Assembly: GCA_022843485.1 (NCBI GenBank)
Contig: JALHNM010000004.1
Location: 62,001-126,000 of the forward strand
DNA: 64,000 bases
Source: Fimbriimonadaceae bacterium
GTDB lineage: Bacteria; Armatimonadota; Fimbriimonadia; Fimbriimonadales; Fimbriimonadaceae
Direction: 5' to 3'
Below, piece by piece: positions 1 to 11,382 of the stretch (within the stretch, counting starts at the first letter, position 1; every line of letters starts with the position of its first letter). Below the pieces are notes generated by a model. That model was not told the DNA's origin. It saw only the letters and a program-made list of their open reading frames with translations, and did not search any database. A program made the position numbers and the translations under genes.

Positions 1-1
1 G

Positions 2-1795
2 GTTGGTGTTCGCCAACAGGGGGACGCTGCGGTCCGGAATGAGCTTTGGGGCGCGCTGGGGGGCGACGATCAGGCACGGACGGAAGGGTGTCGCTTAGCG
101 GCCACGCGTGGCGAACCGGGGCTGGTCGCCCTCCGTTCGCTCCTTGACGATCCAGCCCGGTCAGAGGCAGCCGCCGGGTGCTACGACACCGTCCTAGATC
201 CTCGTGCCGCCGTCCGCCTCGTTGAACTGGGGAGAGCGGCCGGCTTGGCCCGCGGACATGAGCTCAATGGGACTCGCGAATCGACTCGTTTGATCGTCGC
301 GAGCCTCGGTGCCCCGGCCAAGTCGATCAACGCCGACGAATCGCGCTTTTGGCAGATCGTCGCCTTCGGGGACGCCGAGTCGTTGAGGGCGGTGGCCCGT
401 TTTTCCGCTGCCCGGCAGTCGTTAAACAGGAGTCTAGGCGAAGCTCAGGCCGAGTTCGACCTCGACGAGGTCGCCAGACGGGTTGCCGAGATCGATCGAA
501 CGTTCCCCCAGGGCGAGAGTTCACTCACGGCCTCGGACCCCTTCGGCGGCCTCTTGGGCTTCGCCTCGACCGTTCAGGACGTGGACGTGCTCCGGTGGCT
601 GGCCGAGTCGGAGGTTCTCAGAAACGGATCAATGGGGCCTGTTCGGGAGCTGGCTCAGGAGCGGTTAGCCGGCAAGCGGCTCGTTGTCGTCCCCGAGTAC
701 GTGCCGAGGGGGCGCCTGAGACCGCTCGTCGACGGCCTCATCGCCGGCGAGGCCCGGCTTAGACCTACCCCTGAGTTCACGGAGGTGGGGATGCGACTTG
801 CAGCCAATCCGGGCGAGCTCGGCCGCGCGATCCGGGCGTTCGAGGCGGCCGCCCGGTCGGATGAGGGACCCGGGCTCGAGTTGACCGCCTGCCTCGCAGC
901 CGCAGGCCACAAGCCCGCGCGCGACCAGATCGCGGCGGTCGCCGTCCCGCGCTTCAAGGGCGACTACGCCTGGGTCGGCGCCAGGGCCGCAAGCGGCGTC
1001 CCGGAGCTCGTCCGGGGCCTCAGGCAGGTCACATTTGCGGAAGGATTCGTGAGTGAGACGGAGCGGAGGGGAAAGAAATCCGAGTTCGAGGCGTTCGCCG
1101 AGGCCCAGCTTGCCGCTGCAAAGCTCGACGGGACCCCCGCCGCCATCCGCCGCGCAGGTACGGACGTCTGGGTCGGGGCTAGGGTTTACGGGTCGTTCCG
1201 GGCCCTCGAGATCCTCGACGAACTGCGAGCGCTGGGGGCCGACGAGGGCCTCTCCGGATTGCCCGACAACGTGCTCATCGAGGCAGCCTCTTTCGGGAGA
1301 TCGACCGGGCACCGCTTCCGTGACCAGGTGTTCGTCGGACGGATGAATCTCATCCTCGCACAACCCGAGAGACCTACGGAGCTTTCGGGCTTCTTGGGCA
1401 CCTGGCTCCCGGTGCACCCTGACCAGGCCGTGCTCGAAAGGGTGAGGCTCGAGGCCCGCCGACCGTGCCTCTTTGCTCTCTACCTGGTCGAGTCGCTCCT
1501 TGCGGCGGGCGACCCAGTAGGGGTCGAACTGGCGAAAGGAGAGCTTGGGCAGCCGAACTCCTCCCGAGTCCTGTGGGCGTTGCGGATCGTGCGGAGGGAG
1601 CCTTCTATCGACCTCCTCCCAAGCCTGGTGGCTCTCGTCGACCATCCGCGCTGGCGAGTGCGCCTGGAAGTCGCGCGCGCCCTTCGGGCTTTCGACAACC
1701 CTGAGGCCGACAGGCTTCTCGACCGCCTCGCGAAAGACCCCGCCTACGACGTCCGTCGGGCGGCCCGGGGCCTGCGGGTTACGGCCGCAGGCTAG
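2..1795 (+). CDS. HEAT-repeat protein, 5' end cut by window edge
   Basis: The frame is open from the first bases of the window with no stop, so the start lies upstream; the first in-window start-like codon (TTG at 245) is internal. The product is rich in Leu, Ala, Arg and Glu helical segments. The C-terminal 60 residues contain two clear HEAT-like units of paired helices (motifs RWRVRLEVARAL and YDVRRAARGL). The extra upstream 80 residues have the same helical-repeat character (for example AAVRNELWGAL). No enzymatic motif is visible, so it is most likely a scaffold or binding protein of unknown partner. Its stop codon overlaps that of convergent pheS in a shared CTAG. Confidence 0.7.
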   Translation, partial: VGVRQQGDAAVRNELWGALGGDDQARTEGCRLAATRGEPGLVALRSLLDDPARSEAAAGCYDTVLDPRAAVRLVELGRAAGLARGHELNGTRESTRLIVASLGAPAKSINADESRFWQIVAFGDAESLRAVARFSAARQSLNRSLGEAQAEFDLDEVARRVAEIDRTFPQGESSLTASDPFGGLLGFASTVQDVDVLRWLAESEVLRNGSMGPVRELAQERLAGKRLVVVPEYVPRGRLRPLVDGLIAGEARLRPTPEFTEVGMRLAANPGELGRAIRAFEAAARSDEGPGLELTACLAAAGHKPARDQIAAVAVPRFKGDYAWVGARAASGVPELVRGLRQVTFAEGFVSETERRGKKSEFEAFAEAQLAAAKLDGTPAAIRRAGTDVWVGARVYGSFRALEILDELRALGADEGLSGLPDNVLIEAASFGRSTGHRFRDQVFVGRMNLILAQPERPTELSGFLGTWLPVHPDQAVLERVRLEARRPCLFALYLVESLLAAGDPVGVELAKGELGQPNSSRVLWALRIVRREPSIDLLPSLVALVDHPRWRVRLEVARALRAFDNPEADRLLDRLAKDPAYDVRRAARGLRVTAAG

Positions 1796-2787
1796 GCGAA
1801 CTGACCTAGGAACCGTCGGTCGTTCTCGAGGAAGTGGCGCAGGTCATCGACGCCGTAGGCCATCATCGGGATCCGCTCGACGCCGAGCCCGAAGGCGAAC
1901 CCGCTGAAGCGCTCCGTATCGATCCCATAGCGCTCGAGGATGTTCGGGTGGACGAGCCCGGCCCCTCCGAGCTCGACCCAGCGGCCCCCGAACAGCTTCG
2001 GGGTCGAGATCGCGTAGTCCACGCCCGGCTCGACGAAGGGGAAGAAGTCGGGCCGGAACCGCACTTTCACCTCCGGCCCGAACATCGCCCGGGCGAAGAG
2101 GCCGAGCGTGCCCTTGAGGTGCGCCATCGAGACGCCCTCGTCGACCATGAACACGTCGACCTGGTGGAACGTATGGCTGTGCGTTCGATCGACGGCCTCG
2201 TTCCGGTACGTCCGGCCGACCGTGAAGGCCCGGAACGGGGGCGCCGTGGTCTCGAACACCCGCCCTTGAAGCGCGGTGCACTGCGTCCGGAGCACAAGGT
2301 CGTCCGTCACGTAGAACGTGTCCTGAGCGTCCATCGCCGGGTGGTCGGGAGGGTAGTTGAGGGCGTCGAAGTTGTACTTAAAGTCTTCGAGCTCAGGGGA
2401 CTCGTGATAAACGAACCCCATCGACCCGAACACGTGCTTGATCCGGTCGATCGTCTGCTGGAGGACGTGCTTCCGACCGGCTCGCACCGGGTGCCCAGGG
2501 AGCGTCACGTCGATCCGTTCGGCCTCGAACTGAGCCGCCCGTTCGCCCGACTTGAGGTGGGTGGTGCGATCCCCGAGCAGGGCTTCCAGACGGCCCTTGG
2601 CCTGGTTGACGGCCTCGCCGAACGGCTTGCGCTCGTCGGCGGGGAGCGCCCCGATCCCCTTCATGAGCCCCGTGAGGCGCCCGCTCTTCCCGAGGAACTG
2701 AATCTCGAGCTCGCGGAGTTCGGCGGTCGTCGTCGCGGCCCCGATGGCGACTTCGGCCTCACGTTCGATCTGGGCGACCTGGTCCAT
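1792..2787 (-). CDS. pheS: Phenylalanyl-tRNA synthetase alpha subunit
   Basis: This is the catalytic alpha subunit of the alpha2-beta2 enzyme that charges tRNA-Phe in the cytoplasm. The N-terminal helical arm (about residues 1-90) is followed by a class II synthetase core. Typical family blocks are visible, including the GHPVRAGRKHVL stretch, the FGSMGFVYHESPELE segment, motif-2-like TVGRTYRNEAVDRTHSHTFHQVD and motif-3-like GFAFGLGVERIPMM. Its length of 331 residues is normal for PheS. The beta subunit gene is not adjacent in this window, unlike the usual pheST operon. No good Shine-Dalgarno sequence precedes the ATG at 2787. Confidence 0.97.
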   Translation of the reverse strand: MDQVAQIEREAEVAIGAATTTAELRELEIQFLGKSGRLTGLMKGIGALPADERKPFGEAVNQAKGRLEALLGDRTTHLKSGERAAQFEAERIDVTLPGHPVRAGRKHVLQQTIDRIKHVFGSMGFVYHESPELEDFKYNFDALNYPPDHPAMDAQDTFYVTDDLVLRTQCTALQGRVFETTAPPFRAFTVGRTYRNEAVDRTHSHTFHQVDVFMVDEGVSMAHLKGTLGLFARAMFGPEVKVRFRPDFFPFVEPGVDYAISTPKLFGGRWVELGGAGLVHPNILERYGIDTERFSGFAFGLGVERIPMMAYGVDDLRHFLENDRRFLGQFA

Positions 2788-2837
2788 AGCGGCGTTGGCC
2801 AGTTTGGCACGCCGAGACCCGGTGGGGGCGGGCCGCT

Positions 2838-2843
2838 CATAAT
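2838..2843 (+). promoter_or_regulatory. -10-like hexamer for a leaderless start
   Basis: CATAAT (5 of 6 to the consensus) ends six bases before the ATG at 2850, and there is no Shine-Dalgarno sequence between them. This is the arrangement expected for leaderless transcription of the Uma2-like gene. No clear -35 box is seen. Confidence 0.4.
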
Positions 2844-2849
2844 GGACGG

Positions 2850-3506
2850 ATGAAACTGCCTGGTTTTCTTCGGCCCGAGGAGTTCCTCGCCTTCGAGCGC
2901 GGGGCGGACGAGAAGAATGAGTACTACGACGGCGTGGTCGTCGCGATGTCCGGCGCGAGTCGGCAACACGTGACGGTCACGATGAACTTGACGCTGTGCC
3001 TCGGCCCGCAGGCATTGCGTCAAGGGTGCCGCCCCTACGGCTCCGACCTCCGGGTCGCCCCGCCCAACTTCCGTAGCTACCTCTACCCCAACCTCAGCCT
3101 GGTGTGCGGTGAACCGACGTTCCAGGACGACCAGTTCGACGTGCTCACGAACCCGGTTGTGGTCGTCGAAGTGCTCTCACCGTCGACCGAGGGGCGAGAC
3201 CGGGGCGAGAAGTTCCGGCGGTACGCCGAGATTCCGAGCCTGGAGGCCTACCTGATCGTCGCCTCGCTCTCCCCTCGGATCGAGGTCTACCGCCGCCAGG
3301 GCGAGCACCAATGGTTGCTGACCCCGTACGAGGGTCTTGGCGCAGTGGCCAGCCTCGAGCGCCCAGAACTTGAGCTCCCCCTCGCGGACGTCTACGAGGG
3401 GGTCGTCTTCCCGCCGGAGCCGGGTCCCCTGCCGGATCCGGCCTCGACTGACGGTCAGAAGTCGGCGGCCGGGCTCGGCGCGCCGACTGGGGCGGGGTCC
3501 GGCTGA
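2850..3506 (+). CDS. Uma2 family (DUF820) endonuclease-like protein
   Basis: The sequence matches the Uma2/DUF820 family, a PD-(D/E)XK-fold nuclease-like group common in cyanobacteria, Armatimonadota and Planctomycetota. Family features visible are the N-terminal FLAFERGADEKNEYYDGVV segment, the PNLSLVCGEPTF block with acidic residues nearby, and the VVEVLSPSTEGRDRGEKFRRYAEIPSLEAYL core that carries E-x-L and K/Y residues. The biological role of the family is not established. The last 52 bases overlap the end of the convergent membrane-protein gene, so the C-terminal Pro-rich tail is probably not functionally constrained. Confidence 0.85.
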   Translation: MKLPGFLRPEEFLAFERGADEKNEYYDGVVVAMSGASRQHVTVTMNLTLCLGPQALRQGCRPYGSDLRVAPPNFRSYLYPNLSLVCGEPTFQDDQFDVLTNPVVVVEVLSPSTEGRDRGEKFRRYAEIPSLEAYLIVASLSPRIEVYRRQGEHQWLLTPYEGLGAVASLERPELELPLADVYEGVVFPPEPGPLPDPASTDGQKSAAGLGAPTGAGSG

Positions 3507-4219
3507 CCGGTGGCGTAGAAGTCTCGGTAGACCAGGGCCGGGCACACGTAGAGCAGAGGCAACGTGAGGACGATTCCCACGCAAAGGCAGATGCCCAGGC
3601 CCGACAGGATCGAGAGCACCAGGTACAGCAGGGTTGCCATCAGCAGGTGCCTGGTCAACAGGGCCCAGCTCTCTCGGAGCGCCTCGAACGGCTTGAGGTT
3701 GCGAGTGAGCATGATCGGGTAAGTGAACATGGTCAGACCCCCGACGATGAACGCGGGGATGTAACAGCAGATGGATCCGATCGTGACCCCGATGCCCACG
3801 ATGAGGCCGACGACGAAGGCCTGTCCGAACCTCTGAGTCCCGTAGACCGCGTCGCCCAACTCCAGCGCCTGCCCGGAGGCCACCTTCAGCGTCATGTGCG
3901 TGATGCTCATCGCGAAGGGGGCGGCGACCGCCATCGAGAGAATCGAGAACGGTGTGAAGGCCCCCTGCCACACAAGTTGCGCGCTGAGCGAGGCGAACGG
4001 GTCGGCGGAGTCCGATGCGGCGTTCGCGGCGGCGAACAACGGCATCGTGAGGAGGAACCCGAGCCCGGTCACGGCTAGGTAAGCGAGGACCATCAGGACT
4101 CCGGCGAGAGCGAACGGGCCGATGTTCTTCGTCACCACCTTCCAGCCCTCGCTGATCACTGCGAAGTTGATCTCTTGGATGGGTGGCCTTGGGTAGTTCG
4201 AATAGGGTCCAGGCTGCAC
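3455..4219 (-). CDS. Polytopic membrane protein of unknown function
   Basis: A 254-residue integral membrane protein starting at a GTG with a good GGAGGA ribosome site eight bases upstream. It has a short cytoplasmic Pro/Tyr-rich N-terminus, then about six hydrophobic segments (near residues 35-60, 90-115, 135-160, 160-180, 190-215 and 205-230). The pattern, including a conserved-looking PFEALRESWALLTRH loop, resembles DUF975/DUF7847-type or GlpQ-membrane-domain proteins that lack catalytic residues. I cannot assign a function. Its 3' end overlaps the Uma2 gene. Confidence 0.75.
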   Translation of the reverse strand: MQPGPYSNYPRPPIQEINFAVISEGWKVVTKNIGPFALAGVLMVLAYLAVTGLGFLLTMPLFAAANAASDSADPFASLSAQLVWQGAFTPFSILSMAVAAPFAMSITHMTLKVASGQALELGDAVYGTQRFGQAFVVGLIVGIGVTIGSICCYIPAFIVGGLTMFTYPIMLTRNLKPFEALRESWALLTRHLLMATLLYLVLSILSGLGICLCVGIVLTLPLLYVCPALVYRDFYATGQPDPAPVGAPSPAADF

Positions 4220-4292
4220 GTCGTTCCTCCAGGGCGGATTCTACGCCCTAGGAGGAAGACGAGGCAAACAGCGTTCTCGGTGCGTAGGCGCC

Positions 4293-6740
<2,448 letters not shown>

Positions 6741-6864
6741 GGCTCTAGGGTTCCTGACGGCCAGCGACGAAGGTTCGACGCGGCTCGTGAACCCGCTAGG
6801 ATACCGTCTGGGCCCCCCTGTCCCCCCGGATCGGCCCCCCCGGCCCGAGGTAGAACTGGCCGCG

Positions 6865-8595
6865 GTGAGCACTGAGGCCCCCCCGCCCGTCCCGACCGAG
6901 GATCCGCGTCGTACCGCCCTCGGCTGGGGCGCCGCGCTCTTCGCCTTCGCGCTACTGATCCGGTGGGCCGGGATCGACTGGGGTCTCCCGAACGCAGACC
7001 GTCATTGGTCGCTCCACCCGGACGAGCCCGTCGTCTTCGCCTATTCCCAACGGGTCGAGCCCGCGAAGCTCGACTTCACGCCCGGCTTCTACAACTACGG
7101 GACGCTCTACCTGACCCTGAACCGGGTTGCGGCCGACATGGTCTCGGCCTACGGGGGCGGGCCGAAGCAGGCCGACGGCTCCGACGCCTGGGAGTGGGTC
7201 GGGCGAGTCCACGCGGCTGGACGGGCGATGAGCGCCTTCGCCGGGGCGGGCCTCGTGTGGGTCGTGTTTGCCCTCCTGCGTCGGTGGACGAACCTCACTG
7301 GGGCCGCGTTCGGTGCGACCGCCCTCGCCCTCGCCCCCGGGCTGGTCGTGCACTCCCGGTTCCAGACCGTCGACGTCCTCGCGACGTTCCTCCTGGCCCT
7401 GAGCCTCTTCTTCGCGCTCGAGTTGGTCCCGCGCGAGTCCGACCCGCCCCCGATCGCCCCCGACCGGGCCGCTCTCCTGGCCGGGCTGTTCGCCGGGCTC
7501 AGCGCAGGCACCAAGTACACCGGCGTGCTCGCCCTCGTCGCCCTTGGTGCGGTCTGCTTGGGGACGCGCCGGTGGCGGCCTCTCGCCCTGGGCGCGGGCG
7601 TGGCCGCCGCCGCGTTCCTTGTGACGACCCCGGGCGCCGTGCTCGACGGAGGCAAGTTCTGGGCCGACTTCGGCTACGAAATGGCCCACACCTCGACCGG
7701 CCACGGTCTGGTCTTCGCCGGCACCGCGCCCGGGTTCCTCTTCCACCTCGGCAACCTCGTGCTCGGGTTCGGGACGTTACTCACCCTCCTCGGCGTGGTG
7801 GGCCTTGTGCAGGCCGTCCGCGAGAAGGCGGTCTGGGCCGTCGCCCTGGTCCTGTTCGCGCTGGTCTACTTCCTGGTGATCGGCCGGGCCGAGGTCAAGT
7901 TCCTTCGCTACGTCTTCCCGCTCCTCCCGGTGCTCGCGGTCGGGTTCGGGTGGTGGGTCGGCAAGGGGCAAGCCCGCGGCGACCTTCGGGGCAAGGGGGT
8001 GGTCGTCCTGGGGATCCTGGCCGTGGGCGGGCTGCTCGGAGGAGGGGCAGGGCTCACCGCCGTCGCGACCCAGGCCATGTCCCTCGGCGACCCGCGGGAC
8101 GAAGCAGGTCGCTGGCTCAAGGAGAACGCGAAGGGCCAGACCGTCGGCCTCGTGAGCGACCCCTGGTTCATGTCGCCCACCCTCTTCCCAGAGGTGGGCG
8201 CGCCGCGGTGGGTGCCGTTCGAGACCCGCGACTCCGCTATGCGGGCGGCCACGGACCCCAGGGTCGTCCGCTTCGTCCCCCCGAACCCGGACGAGCGCTT
8301 CGACTGGGACACGCGTCTCCTTGACGAAGGGCCGGACTTCGTCGCCTACTCGTCCTTCGACACCGAGGGCCTCGACCGCCTCGCGGGCTCCACGAACGTG
8401 CCCGCCGAGTTCCGGCTCCAGATCGACCGGTTCCGGGCGTTCTCCCAGCGGCTCCAGGCCGAGTACGACCTCGCCCAGGTCTTCCCACCCGAGGCGTTGC
8501 TAGGCCCGGGCCCGCTCTCCCAGGTCCACGACCTCATGTACGTCCGTCCTACTCTATGGGTTTGGAAACGCAAGCCGCCTTCCGCGACGCCGTAG
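6865..8595 (+). CDS. GT39-like membrane glycosyltransferase
   Basis: A 576-residue polytopic membrane protein of the ArnT/PMT-like (GT-C fold) superfamily, which transfers sugars from polyprenyl-phosphate carriers outside the cytoplasmic membrane. The first periplasmic loop carries the expected acidic pair (HPDEP) soon after the first membrane segment, followed by about nine to ten more hydrophobic segments up to residue 410 and a soluble C-terminal domain. The GTG at 6865 is chosen because the open frame upstream is Pro-rich and overlaps the gyrA leader. The acceptor is unknown. Its last 40 bases overlap the recombinase gene, which suggests co-expression. Confidence 0.8.
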   Translation: MSTEAPPPVPTEDPRRTALGWGAALFAFALLIRWAGIDWGLPNADRHWSLHPDEPVVFAYSQRVEPAKLDFTPGFYNYGTLYLTLNRVAADMVSAYGGGPKQADGSDAWEWVGRVHAAGRAMSAFAGAGLVWVVFALLRRWTNLTGAAFGATALALAPGLVVHSRFQTVDVLATFLLALSLFFALELVPRESDPPPIAPDRAALLAGLFAGLSAGTKYTGVLALVALGAVCLGTRRWRPLALGAGVAAAAFLVTTPGAVLDGGKFWADFGYEMAHTSTGHGLVFAGTAPGFLFHLGNLVLGFGTLLTLLGVVGLVQAVREKAVWAVALVLFALVYFLVIGRAEVKFLRYVFPLLPVLAVGFGWWVGKGQARGDLRGKGVVVLGILAVGGLLGGGAGLTAVATQAMSLGDPRDEAGRWLKENAKGQTVGLVSDPWFMSPTLFPEVGAPRWVPFETRDSAMRAATDPRVVRFVPPNPDERFDWDTRLLDEGPDFVAYSSFDTEGLDRLAGSTNVPAEFRLQIDRFRAFSQRLQAEYDLAQVFPPEALLGPGPLSQVHDLMYVRPTLWVWKRKPPSATP

Positions 8596-9461
8596 ACGCC
8601 TACCTCGACCACCTCCGGTTCGAACGGGGCGCCAGCGAGCACACCCTAGCCGCCTACGGGAACGACCTGGCCGGGGCGGCGGCGTTCTTCACGGCGCTCG
8701 GGCTCGGGTCGTGGGAGGCCCTGTCGCCCGAATCCCTCCACCGTTACCAGGCCTCGCTCGCTCCTCCCACGAGCCCGGCCACCCTCCGGCGCCGGGTGTC
8801 GGCGCTTCGGGGCCTCCTGCGCTACCTTAAGCGTCGCGGGCTGGGCCCGGCCGCCGAGCTCCCGTCCGCCGCGGGGGCCCGTACACCGCGGCGGCTGCCC
8901 AAGGCCCTTCCTTACGACCGGCTCGCCGCACTCTTGGACGCCCCCGACGTGGGCCAGCCCACCGGGCTCCGCGATCGGGCGTTCATGGAGGCCGTCTACG
9001 GTGCGGGGCTCCGCGTGAGCGAGGCGTGCGGGCTCATGGTCAGCGGGCTGACGCTCGATTCCGCCGCCCTTCGCGTGACGGGGAAGAGGGGCAAGACGCG
9101 GTGGGTGCCGCTCCCCGTCGAAACCCTCGCGTGGCTCGAACGCTACCTGGCCGAGGGCCGACCCCACCTCCTCCGCCGTCCGCTCGACGCCGTCTTCCTG
9201 AACGGCCGGGGCGGGCCGCTCTCGAGGTCGATGGCGTACCGGATCATGGAGACCCACGCCCGCGCCGCCGGGTTCACCGAGCCGGTCGGGCCCCACGTCC
9301 TCCGCCACACCTACGCCGTCCACTTGCTGAAGGGAGGGGCAGACCTTCGGGCCGTCCAGGAGCTGCTCGGCCATGCGTCCATCGCCACGACCCAGGTCTA
9401 CACCGAACTGGACCTCGACGAGGTGCGCCGCAAGTACCTTGCCGCCCACCCACGCCCCTGA
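8556..9461 (+). CDS. xerC: XerC/XerD tyrosine recombinase
   Basis: A tyrosine site-specific recombinase, probably resolving chromosome dimers at dif. The N-terminal SAM-like core-binding domain (residues 1-95, with FERGASEHTLAAYGNDL) is followed by the catalytic domain with all expected residues: Arg in GLRVSEAC, Lys in GKRGKTRWV, His-x-x-Arg in HVLRHTYAVHLL, His in LLGHASIATT and the nucleophile Tyr in TQVYTEL. At 301 residues it is typical of Xer enzymes. The C-terminus (AAHPRP) resembles XerC more than XerD, but a single-Xer system cannot be excluded. A repeat structure lies 165 bases downstream. Confidence 0.93.
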   Translation: MGLETQAAFRDAVDAYLDHLRFERGASEHTLAAYGNDLAGAAAFFTALGLGSWEALSPESLHRYQASLAPPTSPATLRRRVSALRGLLRYLKRRGLGPAAELPSAAGARTPRRLPKALPYDRLAALLDAPDVGQPTGLRDRAFMEAVYGAGLRVSEACGLMVSGLTLDSAALRVTGKRGKTRWVPLPVETLAWLERYLAEGRPHLLRRPLDAVFLNGRGGPLSRSMAYRIMETHARAAGFTEPVGPHVLRHTYAVHLLKGGADLRAVQELLGHASIATTQVYTELDLDEVRRKYLAAHPRP

Positions 9462-9842
9462 GAACCACCCGCTCGCTCCCCATGGTGCGAAGGGGGTACC
9501 CGCCGCTCGGTGGGGATCCTCGGGGCCCCGGGGCGAAGTCGATGGCCCAGTGCGAATTCGGGGGTCTGTCTTGACGGGGAGTCCGCCCCGACCTGTTCCC
9601 CCGTACGACCCAACTGCGTTCCGACCTGTCACCGCCTGTTCATACAGGAGGTGAACAGGAGGTGAACAGGAGGTGAACAGGAGGTGAACAGGAGGTGAAC
9701 AGGCGGTGACATTGCCTTGCTCGCCCATCCGGCAGGCGGCTCCCGAACCTGGAGTGAGGGTTGCTGGCCTCTGTGGGAGGGTTGGCGGGGGGGGCCTGGG
9801 GTTCGTCTCGCCGCGACCCCGGCGCCAGGGTCCGCCGGGTGC
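9462..9842. other. Gene-free gap with hairpin and tandem repeat
   Basis: No convincing coding sequence lies in this 381-base stretch between the recombinase and a convergent gene. It holds a small GC-rich hairpin near 9575-9590 (CGGGG/CCCCG, a possible terminator for the recombinase) and the tandem-repeat structure described separately. The remainder (9712-9842) is GC-rich without recognisable features. Confidence 0.6.
9627..9711. repeat. 11-bp tandem repeat framed by 16-bp inverted repeat
   Basis: Five exact copies of CAGGAGGTGAA run from 9645 to 9699, followed by a sixth degenerate copy (CAGGCGGTGAC, 9700-9710). The block is bounded by a perfect 16-bp inverted repeat, TGTCACCGCCTGTTCA at 9627-9642 and TGAACAGGCGGTGACA at 9696-9711. 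Eight bases of the left arm (CCTGTTCA) can pair with every unit, so several alternative foldbacks are possible. Each unit also contains AGGAGGTGA, a perfect anti-anti-Shine-Dalgarno sequence, with no start codon attached. It lies just downstream of the xer gene. Confidence 0.9.
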
Positions 9843-10340
9843 CTAGAACCGGGCCCGAACCCTGAGGTACCCGATCGGCTGCCCGGCAGGGGCGGCGATC
9901 ACCGCGTCCGCTTGCCGAGAACCTTCGCTGGTGGTCGTGACCGCGGGGCGCTTCGCCTTTGCGATCTCGGCGAGCCGCTGGTCCTTGAACCGAGAGTCCG
10001 AAGTGGCGAGGACCGACCCGGCGGCGTCGGTGACGATGACCGCCTCGTACTTGCCCTCTCGAGCCACCGACTCGACGATCGACTGGAGGCGCTGTCCCCG
10101 GTTCTCGAACCGCACGGAACCCGTCTCGAGCACCGGCGTGGCGAGGGCGGCAGCCAGGGCGTCGGCTGACTGTGCGAAGAGCGCCCCCTTCGCCCGGTCG
10201 GACTCGCACCCCTGCGACCAAACGAGCAGGGCGAAGAGGAGCAACACGACCCCGGCCACGACCGCCATCCGCGCCCACTGGGGGAGCGGCTTGCGCTCGG
10301 GCGTCGCCGGGACCTCGGGCGGCGTGGTCTCTTCGCTCAT
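9843..10340 (-). CDS. Single-pass membrane protein, unknown function
   Basis: A 165-residue protein with a Pro/Glu-rich cytoplasmic N-terminus, one membrane segment at about residues 25-42, and a periplasmic domain of about 120 residues. The outer part (ESVAREGKYEAVIVTDAAGSVLATSD) reads like a small PAS/Cache-type sensor fold, with a beta hairpin followed by a ligand-like loop. No output domain is attached. It is the last gene of a likely gpmA-tsaD operon, starting 12 bases after tsaD. Sensor-fold assignment is an inference; nothing identifies a ligand. Confidence 0.6.
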   Translation of the reverse strand: MSEETTPPEVPATPERKPLPQWARMAVVAGVVLLLFALLVWSQGCESDRAKGALFAQSADALAAALATPVLETGSVRFENRGQRLQSIVESVAREGKYEAVIVTDAAGSVLATSDSRFKDQRLAEIAKAKRPAVTTTSEGSRQADAVIAAPAGQPIGYLRVRARF

Positions 10341-10352
10341 CTCCCTCGTAGT

Positions 10353-11375
10353 CTAACCGATCAAACCGGGGAGCGGAGCGTTCGGCTCACAGTCGAAGTC
10401 GAGCCCGGCCCGTTCGCCGGCCGCCAACCGGATCGACCCGGCCAGCCCGATCATCGCCGCGTTGTCCGTACAGAGGTCGAGCCTCGCCGCCAGGAAGACG
10501 GCCCCGACCCGGTCGCAGTCGGCCGCGAGCCGCTCACGTAGGGCGAGGTTGGCCGCCACGCCACCGACCAGCGCGAGCCCCCGGGCCCCGCTCTCCGCGA
10601 GGGCCGCCATCGCCTTCGTGGCCAGGGCGTCGACCACCGCCTCTTGCAGGGCCGCCGCCGCGTCCCTGACCTGGATCGCCGACCCCTCGCGCTCGACCAG
10701 CCTGAGCACGGCCGTCTTGAGCCCGCTGAAGCTGAAGTCGTACGGCCCGTGCGTCACGGCCCGGGGGAGACGGTAGCGACGCGGATCGGCCCCCTGGGCC
10801 GCCTCTTGGACGGCCCGGCCCCCGGGGTACCCGAGCCCCAGCAACCGCCCACCCTTGTCGAACGCCTCGCCCGCCGCGTCGTCCACCGTCTCGCCAAGCA
10901 GCCGATACCGACCGGGGCCTTCGACGAGGACCAGCTCCGTGTGCCCCCCGGAAACGACAAGGGTGAGCCACGGTGCCGGGAGCGGCGGCTCCTCGTGACC
11001 CGCCAGGACGCTCAGGATGTGGCCCTCGATGTGGTGGATCGGCACGATGGGCACCCGCCAGAGGCAGGCGAGCGCCTTGGCCGCGGAGACGCCGACGCTG
11101 AGGGCCCCGATGAGCCCGGGCCGGTTCGTCACGGCCACCGCCGCAGGCCGCTCACCGGGGCTGAGTACGGAGAGGGCCTCGTGGACGACGGGGAGGACCG
11201 CCTCGACGTGGGCCCGGGCCGCGGCCTCAGGGACGACACCGCCCCACTTGGCATGGAGGTTCGTCTGGCTCGCGACTACGTTCGCGCGGACGTGAGGGCC
11301 CTCGACCACCGCCGCGCTCGTCTCGTCGCAACTCGATTCGATCGCGAGGACGGGGCCGGGGAAGAAAGGGGTCAT
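10353..11375 (-). CDS. tsaD: tRNA threonylcarbamoyladenosine transferase TsaD
   Basis: The universal ASKHA-fold enzyme (formerly Gcp) that, with TsaB and TsaE, transfers the threonylcarbamoyl group to A37 of ANN-decoding tRNAs. Visible are the N-terminal LAIESSCDETSAAVV phosphate-binding block, the metal-binding HHIEGH motif, the VSGGHTEL loop, the GEAFDKGGRLLGLGYPGG region and DNAAMIGLAG at the C-terminus. The length of 340 residues is typical. It starts only seven bases after the gpmA stop, so the two are probably one transcript. Confidence 0.97.
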   Translation of the reverse strand: MTPFFPGPVLAIESSCDETSAAVVEGPHVRANVVASQTNLHAKWGGVVPEAAARAHVEAVLPVVHEALSVLSPGERPAAVAVTNRPGLIGALSVGVSAAKALACLWRVPIVPIHHIEGHILSVLAGHEEPPLPAPWLTLVVSGGHTELVLVEGPGRYRLLGETVDDAAGEAFDKGGRLLGLGYPGGRAVQEAAQGADPRRYRLPRAVTHGPYDFSFSGLKTAVLRLVEREGSAIQVRDAAAALQEAVVDALATKAMAALAESGARGLALVGGVAANLALRERLAADCDRVGAVFLAARLDLCTDNAAMIGLAGSIRLAAGERAGLDFDCEPNAPLPGLIG

Positions 11376-11382
11376 GGACCCT

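Noticed and set aside
6741-6872. N-terminal extension of GyrA from a start at 6872
   Set aside because: It adds Gly/Ser/Arg/Pro low-complexity sequence, and the start at 6740 gives the standard residue numbering of the catalytic tyrosine.
9645-9710. CRISPR-like or plasmid-iteron array beside the recombinase
   Set aside because: The repeats are head-to-tail without spacers, and there is no replication initiator gene or AT-rich region.
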